From positions 4,360,001-4,424,000 of the forward strand of contig NZ_JABRWH010000001.1 of assembly GCF_013248975.1 (NCBI RefSeq): a stretch of DNA of 64,000 nt, written 5' to 3'. Every line of letters starts with the position of its first letter. Position 1 is the stretch's first letter. The stretch is from Neobacillus endophyticus (GTDB lineage Bacteria > Bacillota > Bacilli > Bacillales > Cytobacillaceae). The position numbers were made by a program, and so were the translations under genes. The notes under the pieces are model-generated. The model did no database searches, was not told where the DNA came from, and was given only the letters and a program-made list of their open reading frames with translations. This document shows, one piece after another, positions 60,112 to 64,000 of this stretch.

Positions 60112-61665
60112 TTGGCGAAAAATACTGCCAAAATTGAAACAACTAATATTGATATGTCTGCGAATCAAAATAATTTGAAAATTTTACTTAGTAAGGTACC
60201 AGAGGTTACTATTTTCTTCTGGATCATCAAAGTTTTATGTACAACTGTTGGTGAAACATTTGCCGATTTCCTTAATTTTAACCTCGGATTTGGTTTGACG
60301 AACACTACCATCATGATGGGTGTAGCGTTTGTAATCGTTTTGTTTTTTCAATTCAAAGTATCTAAATATGTTCCAGGTATTTATTGGGTAACGGTTGTTC
60401 TTATAAGCGTATTTGGTACATTGGTAACCGATAACTTAACAGATGGCATGGGAGTTCCTTTGGAGCTTAGCACAGCAGTTTTTTCGGTGCTGTTAGGATT
60501 GACTTTTCTTTTTTGGTATCTTAGTGAAAAAACACTCTCGATCCACTCGATTTTTACAGTAAAAAGAGAAGTTTTCTATTGGCTTACCATTCTTTTCACC
60601 TTTGCACTTGGTACGGCCATCGGTGATTTATATTCTGAACAACTCGGGTTTGGCTATCTTAAAACAGGAATAACAGTGATTATTATCATCGCTTGTATAT
60701 TCTTGGCATGGAAAATGAAATTGGATGGAGTATTAGCGTTTTGGATTGCGTATATTTTGACACGTCCACTCGGAGCATCATTAGGGGATTATTTATCTCA
60801 ACCAAAAGTAAATGGCGGTCTAGGTTTGGGGACAACACTCACTAGTGTTATTTTCCTTGTAGCTATTCTAGCGATTATCGTTTTCCTTGCTGTTTCAAAA
60901 ATTGATATAAATGCCAAAAGCAAAACAACAGAGAAATACCAAGCAAATGGAAACAAGAAATATGTTTTGGCGCAAACTATTGTGGTACTTTGTATTTTCT
61001 TAGTAGCAGGTGTTGGCGGCTATATTTGGCGCAGTGAAACAATCGCATCGGAAACCAATTCTTCACAAGCTACATTAGGCGGACAATTAACAGATTTTAT
61101 TAAACTTGAGAATAATATGCTAAAAGATGTAAATTCCCATAACTTCACTACAGCGAAAAAAAGCGCGGATGATTTGGAACATCAATGGGATGCATCTGAA
61201 GCTAAACTCAGGAAAATCGATGGCACAACTTGGACAAAAATTGATGGAACAATTGACATTGTATTATCAGCCGTTCGTTCATCAAACCCTGATGCAAACA
61301 AAGCTAAATCTGCACTTAACAATTCGCTCAGTATCCTAAACGAAGCGAATAAATCATCATCAAATACTGCTTCACAAAATACATTATCGGGACAATTGAC
61401 AGATTTTATTAAAATAGAAAAAGACATGCAAACCAATGTTAATTCAAACAACTTTGCTTCGGCGAAAAACGGTGCGGACAATTTGGAACATCAATGGGAC
61501 ACATCGGAAGCTAAACTCAGGAAAATTGATGGCACCACATGGACGAAAATTGATGGAACGATCGACGTTGTATTAGCAGCTGTTCGTTCATCAACCCCAG
61601 ATGCCAGCAAGTGCGAAAACGCACTTAACCATTCACTCAGTGTCCTAAACGAGGCAAATAAATAA
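60112..61665 (+). CDS. COG4705-type membrane protein with duplicated C-terminal domain
   Basis: The 517 residues have about eight N-terminal helices (roughly 30-270) arranged as four repeats, each with a conserved acidic motif at a helix start: TVGETFADFLN, LVTDNLTDGMGV, AIGDLYSEQLGFG and LGASLGDYLSQP. After another helix (about 290-310) come two near-identical helical domains of about 90 residues (325-415 and 420-517), sharing FIK.E..M...VNS.NF..AK, DLEHQWD and LRKIDGTTWTKIDGTID. The role is unknown; the acidic repeats suggest ion binding. TTG at 60112 is used; the earlier GTG lies inside GGAGGTG. Confidence 0.8.
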   Translation: MAKNTAKIETTNIDMSANQNNLKILLSKVPEVTIFFWIIKVLCTTVGETFADFLNFNLGFGLTNTTIMMGVAFVIVLFFQFKVSKYVPGIYWVTVVLISVFGTLVTDNLTDGMGVPLELSTAVFSVLLGLTFLFWYLSEKTLSIHSIFTVKREVFYWLTILFTFALGTAIGDLYSEQLGFGYLKTGITVIIIIACIFLAWKMKLDGVLAFWIAYILTRPLGASLGDYLSQPKVNGGLGLGTTLTSVIFLVAILAIIVFLAVSKIDINAKSKTTEKYQANGNKKYVLAQTIVVLCIFLVAGVGGYIWRSETIASETNSSQATLGGQLTDFIKLENNMLKDVNSHNFTTAKKSADDLEHQWDASEAKLRKIDGTTWTKIDGTIDIVLSAVRSSNPDANKAKSALNNSLSILNEANKSSSNTASQNTLSGQLTDFIKIEKDMQTNVNSNNFASAKNGADNLEHQWDTSEAKLRKIDGTTWTKIDGTIDVVLAAVRSSTPDASKCENALNHSLSVLNEANK

Positions 61666-61672
61666 TACCATC

Positions 61673-61700
61673 GGAATCGCAAATCGCGGTTCCTTATTGG
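61673..61700 (+). terminator. Terminator after the COG4705 gene
   Basis: GGAATCGC and GCGGTTCC with one mismatch, then TTATTGGTTT. It stands eight bases past the stop. Confidence 0.6.
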
Positions 61701-61943
61701 TTTATATACTTTATTATTTTATCGATCAGTGTTACCTTTCTAAACACGGTCAATCTTCTTGAACCATAGTTCAATACATAAAGAAAACTGAACACATACT
61801 AACAAAGAACGCCTTTTCTGTTTTTTTAATTGGATTGTTAAAATCACCCAATCCACACTAAGAATTTATACAGCCAAAATGGCTAAATTATTTTTAATGA
61901 TTATTAACTTCAAATCATCGATTGTGGAGGAAAGTTTGATACT

Positions 61944-63155
61944 GTGAATAAAAAAATCCTACTAATTTCTTCAGAACACACTGGACATGGGCATAAAAGC
62001 ATTGCTGAATCATTGCAAGAAAAAGTTGATATAAACAAGCAAGTGGAAATACATGTTGTTGATGGCTTCGCATTGGGAGGATCAGCATTATTAAATATTG
62101 GTAAATCCTATGGCCCAATTACAAGATATTCAGCCCAACTATGGAATGCAATATGGCATGTTTCTGCAATGAATTCTTATGTAATAGACAAAGGTGTAGA
62201 ATACCTAATCAAAGACGATTTTCTGGAATTGTTGGATGAAGTAAAACCAGATGTCATCTTATCGATTCATCCTAACTTTAACGGTTCGATCATTAACATT
62301 TTAAGAAAAGAAAGAATTCAAATTCCTTTTGGCACTCTTATTGCGGATTTGGTTAATATTTATCCATTATGGTGCGATCCTAGAGCTGACTTTATTTTAA
62401 GTCCGACAAAGGAAGCGAAGGGAAAATGCTTAGAATATGGCGTTCCTAAAGAAAGAATTCATGTCGTGGGATTCCCTGTTAGAGAGCGATTCCTAAGGAA
62501 TCAAAGAAAACCATTTGAAATAAAGTCTGAACTTACCTTTTTAATGATGAGTGGCGGCGAAGGTGTTGGGGATATGAATGCAATTGCGGAAAACCTGCTC
62601 AATCACTTTGATTGCAAAGTCACTATCATTGCGGGAAGAAATGAAACATTAAAAGCAGAGTTAGAAAGCTCCCTGAAACCTCGTTTTGATAAACGTGTGG
62701 ACATATTGGGGTTTACCAAAAACATTCAGGATCTTATGCTTGCTGCCGATATTGGCATCATGAGAGGAAGCCCTAATACCATGTTCGAAGCAGTGGCAAC
62801 AAATTTACCAATCATTATTACAGGAGCACTGCCAGGACAAGAAAAAGACAATCCATTATTTGCAGAAAAACATCTTTTAGGTGTTTATTGTCAGGATAAT
62901 GAAAATCTTAAATCGATTATTGATCAGTTATTGGAAAATGATGGAGCAAAATTGAAAGAGATTATGGAATCCCAAAGAAAGTTTATCAATCCCCATGCTT
63001 CACAAGATATTTTGGATTACGTAACTTCGGCGGAAAAAGCAAAGTTTAAATCAAGGAAGAGAAGAAGAACTCCTCTTGTTCTTGCTACAAGAAAATCTTT
63101 TAAAAAGTTTATCCGGAGAAAGCCTTTAAAAAAATTAATACGTAAAGTCGGATAA
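61944..63155 (+). CDS. MGDG synthase-type glycosyltransferase (UgtP-like)
   Basis: A 403-residue GT28-family enzyme. The N-terminal acceptor domain has LLISSEHTGHGHKSIAESL and the DVILSIHPNFNGSIIN and GTLIADLVNIYPLWCDPRAD segments; the donor domain has MMSGGEGVGDMNAI, ILGFTKNIQDLMLAADIGIMRGSPNTMFEAVA and PLPGQEKDNP-like GALPGQEKDNPLF. It probably glucosylates or galactosylates a lipid acceptor. A 35-residue Arg/Lys-rich tail (SRKRRRTPLVLATRKSFKKF) should bind acidic membranes. The start is GTG at 61944, rather far (12 bases) from GGAGG. Confidence 0.88.
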   Translation: MNKKILLISSEHTGHGHKSIAESLQEKVDINKQVEIHVVDGFALGGSALLNIGKSYGPITRYSAQLWNAIWHVSAMNSYVIDKGVEYLIKDDFLELLDEVKPDVILSIHPNFNGSIINILRKERIQIPFGTLIADLVNIYPLWCDPRADFILSPTKEAKGKCLEYGVPKERIHVVGFPVRERFLRNQRKPFEIKSELTFLMMSGGEGVGDMNAIAENLLNHFDCKVTIIAGRNETLKAELESSLKPRFDKRVDILGFTKNIQDLMLAADIGIMRGSPNTMFEAVATNLPIIITGALPGQEKDNPLFAEKHLLGVYCQDNENLKSIIDQLLENDGAKLKEIMESQRKFINPHASQDILDYVTSAEKAKFKSRKRRRTPLVLATRKSFKKFIRRKPLKKLIRKVG

Positions 63156-63161
63156 TTGAAG

Positions 63162-63202
63162 AGCCCAATTTCTCTGTATTAAAAATGGAGAAATTGGGTT
63201 GA
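63162..63202 (+). terminator. Terminator after the glycosyltransferase
   Basis: CCCAATTTCTC and GAGAAATTGGG pair perfectly around a 13-base loop; TTGATTT follows. Confidence 0.75.
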
Positions 63203-63251
63203 TTTAAAGCGACCTATCTTAGAATAAGCATGTACTCACTATTACCTTGTT

Positions 63252-63689
63252 TTATGGATGTATTTCTTTGTCGTAATTTAAGGTATAAGAATTTTGCAGG
63301 ACAATTCTCCACCCATCTGGATCCTCGATGGTTACACCAGCATTTTTCCAATATGGATTATCTGGTTCAACTTCTTTATATCCCATTTGATTCAATCTTT
63401 GTACAATTTTATCCCTAGCATCTTTATCAGGAAAATAAAACACTAACAAATTATCTTTTGTAGGTGCCGGGCATGGACTGCCCTCCACATGCTGGGTAAA
63501 CTCCAAATGGTAACTCGCATCAGGTAAACCTAGCATGACACCGTCATACCCATTGTGTCCTTCAAATGATCCAATTACCTTTAAGCCTACACCATCACGA
63601 TAAAACTCTACTACTTTTTGTAATTGATTGGTAGGTCTTGCAACTCGAAATTGAGTAATAGGCAAGTTTTCTGACCAAACTCTCCTCAT
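63252..63689 (-). CDS. VOC superfamily protein
   Basis: A 145-residue glyoxalase-like protein of a common Bacillus type: FRVARPTNQLQKVVEFYRDGVGLKVIGSF, GVMLGLPDASYHLEFTQHVEG, and the C-terminal AGVTIEDPDGWRIVLQN. The usual third-position Glu after DPDGW is replaced by Val (RIVLQN), so full metal ligation is doubtful. The ATG at 63689 follows AGAGGTG. It is the fifth VOC gene of the window. Confidence 0.88.
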   Translation of the reverse strand: MRRVWSENLPITQFRVARPTNQLQKVVEFYRDGVGLKVIGSFEGHNGYDGVMLGLPDASYHLEFTQHVEGSPCPAPTKDNLLVFYFPDKDARDKIVQRLNQMGYKEVEPDNPYWKNAGVTIEDPDGWRIVLQNSYTLNYDKEIHP

Positions 63690-63804
63690 AATTGCACCTC
63701 TTTTTTCTTTATTTTTTCCATTATTTATTTCAATTTCACTTTTTTTACTTCCTGCCAGTTTGCTTAATTTTTCATAATTTTAAAATTACCAATGAACTTC
63801 TATG

Positions 63805-63966
63805 TTATGAAAAAGCGCCGTTTGTTGAATTAATTAATGACTCAAAAATTTCCCTTATCCAGAAAACCTTTTTCTGTTTTCTATATTTAATCCATAAAAA
63901 TAATAGCCTTCCCAAATAACCTAACAATCCTAGAACAAACATTAAACTTCCAGTGTGCAAAAACAT
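63805..63966 (-). CDS. Small single-helix membrane protein
   Basis: A 53-codon frame encodes one strong helix (MFLHTGSLMFVLGLLGYLG then RLLFLWIKYRKQKKVFW) with positive-inside charges, followed by a short amphipathic tail. An in-frame stop lies just before the ATG at 63966. The ribosome binding site (TAGGAT) is weak. Composition is protein-like and the pattern is common for Bacillus membrane peptides. No family is recognised. Confidence 0.5.
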   Translation of the reverse strand: MFLHTGSLMFVLGLLGYLGRLLFLWIKYRKQKKVFWIREIFESLINSTNGAFS

Positions 63967-64000
63967 TTATGTTCAATCCTATCCATTTAATATATCCTTA

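Overview
The window reads as chromosomal DNA of an endospore-forming, low-GC member of the Bacillaceae (Bacillus, Neobacillus, Peribacillus or a relative; the species cannot be fixed from sequence alone). The signs are two paralogous CwlJ germination hydrolases, several spore-surface-like proteins, YsnF-type DUF2382 proteins, Amj, a YthAB cytochrome bd-type oxidase, an LTA synthase, T-box leaders, strong AGGAGG ribosome binding sites and frequent TTG/GTG starts. No rRNA, tRNA, CRISPR array, prophage or plasmid origin was recognised.

Layout. 0-5 kb: a promoter plus leucine-type T-box leader driving a HIT-family gene cut by the window edge, then minus-strand single genes (HAD hydrolase, VOC, second HIT protein, small membrane or exported proteins, histidine phosphatase) separated by terminators and by a short degenerate intergenic repeat containing GCGCCC. 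5-9 kb: a spore-surface-like protein with a Ser/Thr linker, decayed genes, an ORF-less group II intron and a DinB-like gene. 9-17.5 kb: ilvE, a DHCW cupin, a Cdd1-like HhH protein, a collapsed sigY operon, chrA, an MFS exporter and a BcrC-like PAP2 phosphatase. 17.8-21.4 kb: a subgroup 1c aminotransferase and leuA behind its own leucine T-box. 21.8-29 kb: spore-surface-like proteins, a recombinase scar, a MarR/SDR/NAD(P)H oxidoreductase cluster with three copies of one 16-bp palindrome, a seven-repeat RCC1 protein and a VOC protein. 29-33 kb: amj, cwlJ and two DUF2382 genes. 33-37 kb: a DrrAB-like ABC exporter with DUF1048 and PadR genes whose control region is duplicated, then DoxX and cupin genes. 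37.8-45.2 kb: a small zinc-ribbon-like protein, an NTF2-like protein, an IS3 element, SDR/MerR and TetR/NAD(P)-binding pairs with readable operators, and a VOC gene. 45-52.3 kb: an unlisted 45-aa gene, a MITE-like element, second cwlJ, EamA/MocR divergent pair and ythAB. 52-64 kb: Rieske and PrsA gene wrecks, LTA synthase, VOC, AIM24, CBO0543, a COG4705 membrane protein with a duplicated C-terminal domain, an MGDG-synthase-like glycosyltransferase and VOC.

Themes. Leucine supply control appears twice: on leuA, as expected, and on a HIT nucleotide hydrolase, which is unexpected. Several small regulatory circuits can be read directly from operators (MarR, MerR, TetR, PadR). Gene decay is heavy: about a dozen remnants, including internal-deletion fusions (sigY/yxlG, Rieske oxygenase, NAD(P)H oxidoreductase). 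Many single-copy accessory genes (five VOC proteins, DinB, two cupins, chromate transporter, ABC exporter) suggest a soil organism with a flexible accessory genome. I found no clearly new multi-gene system. The best candidate for new biology is the leucine T-box/HIT pairing.
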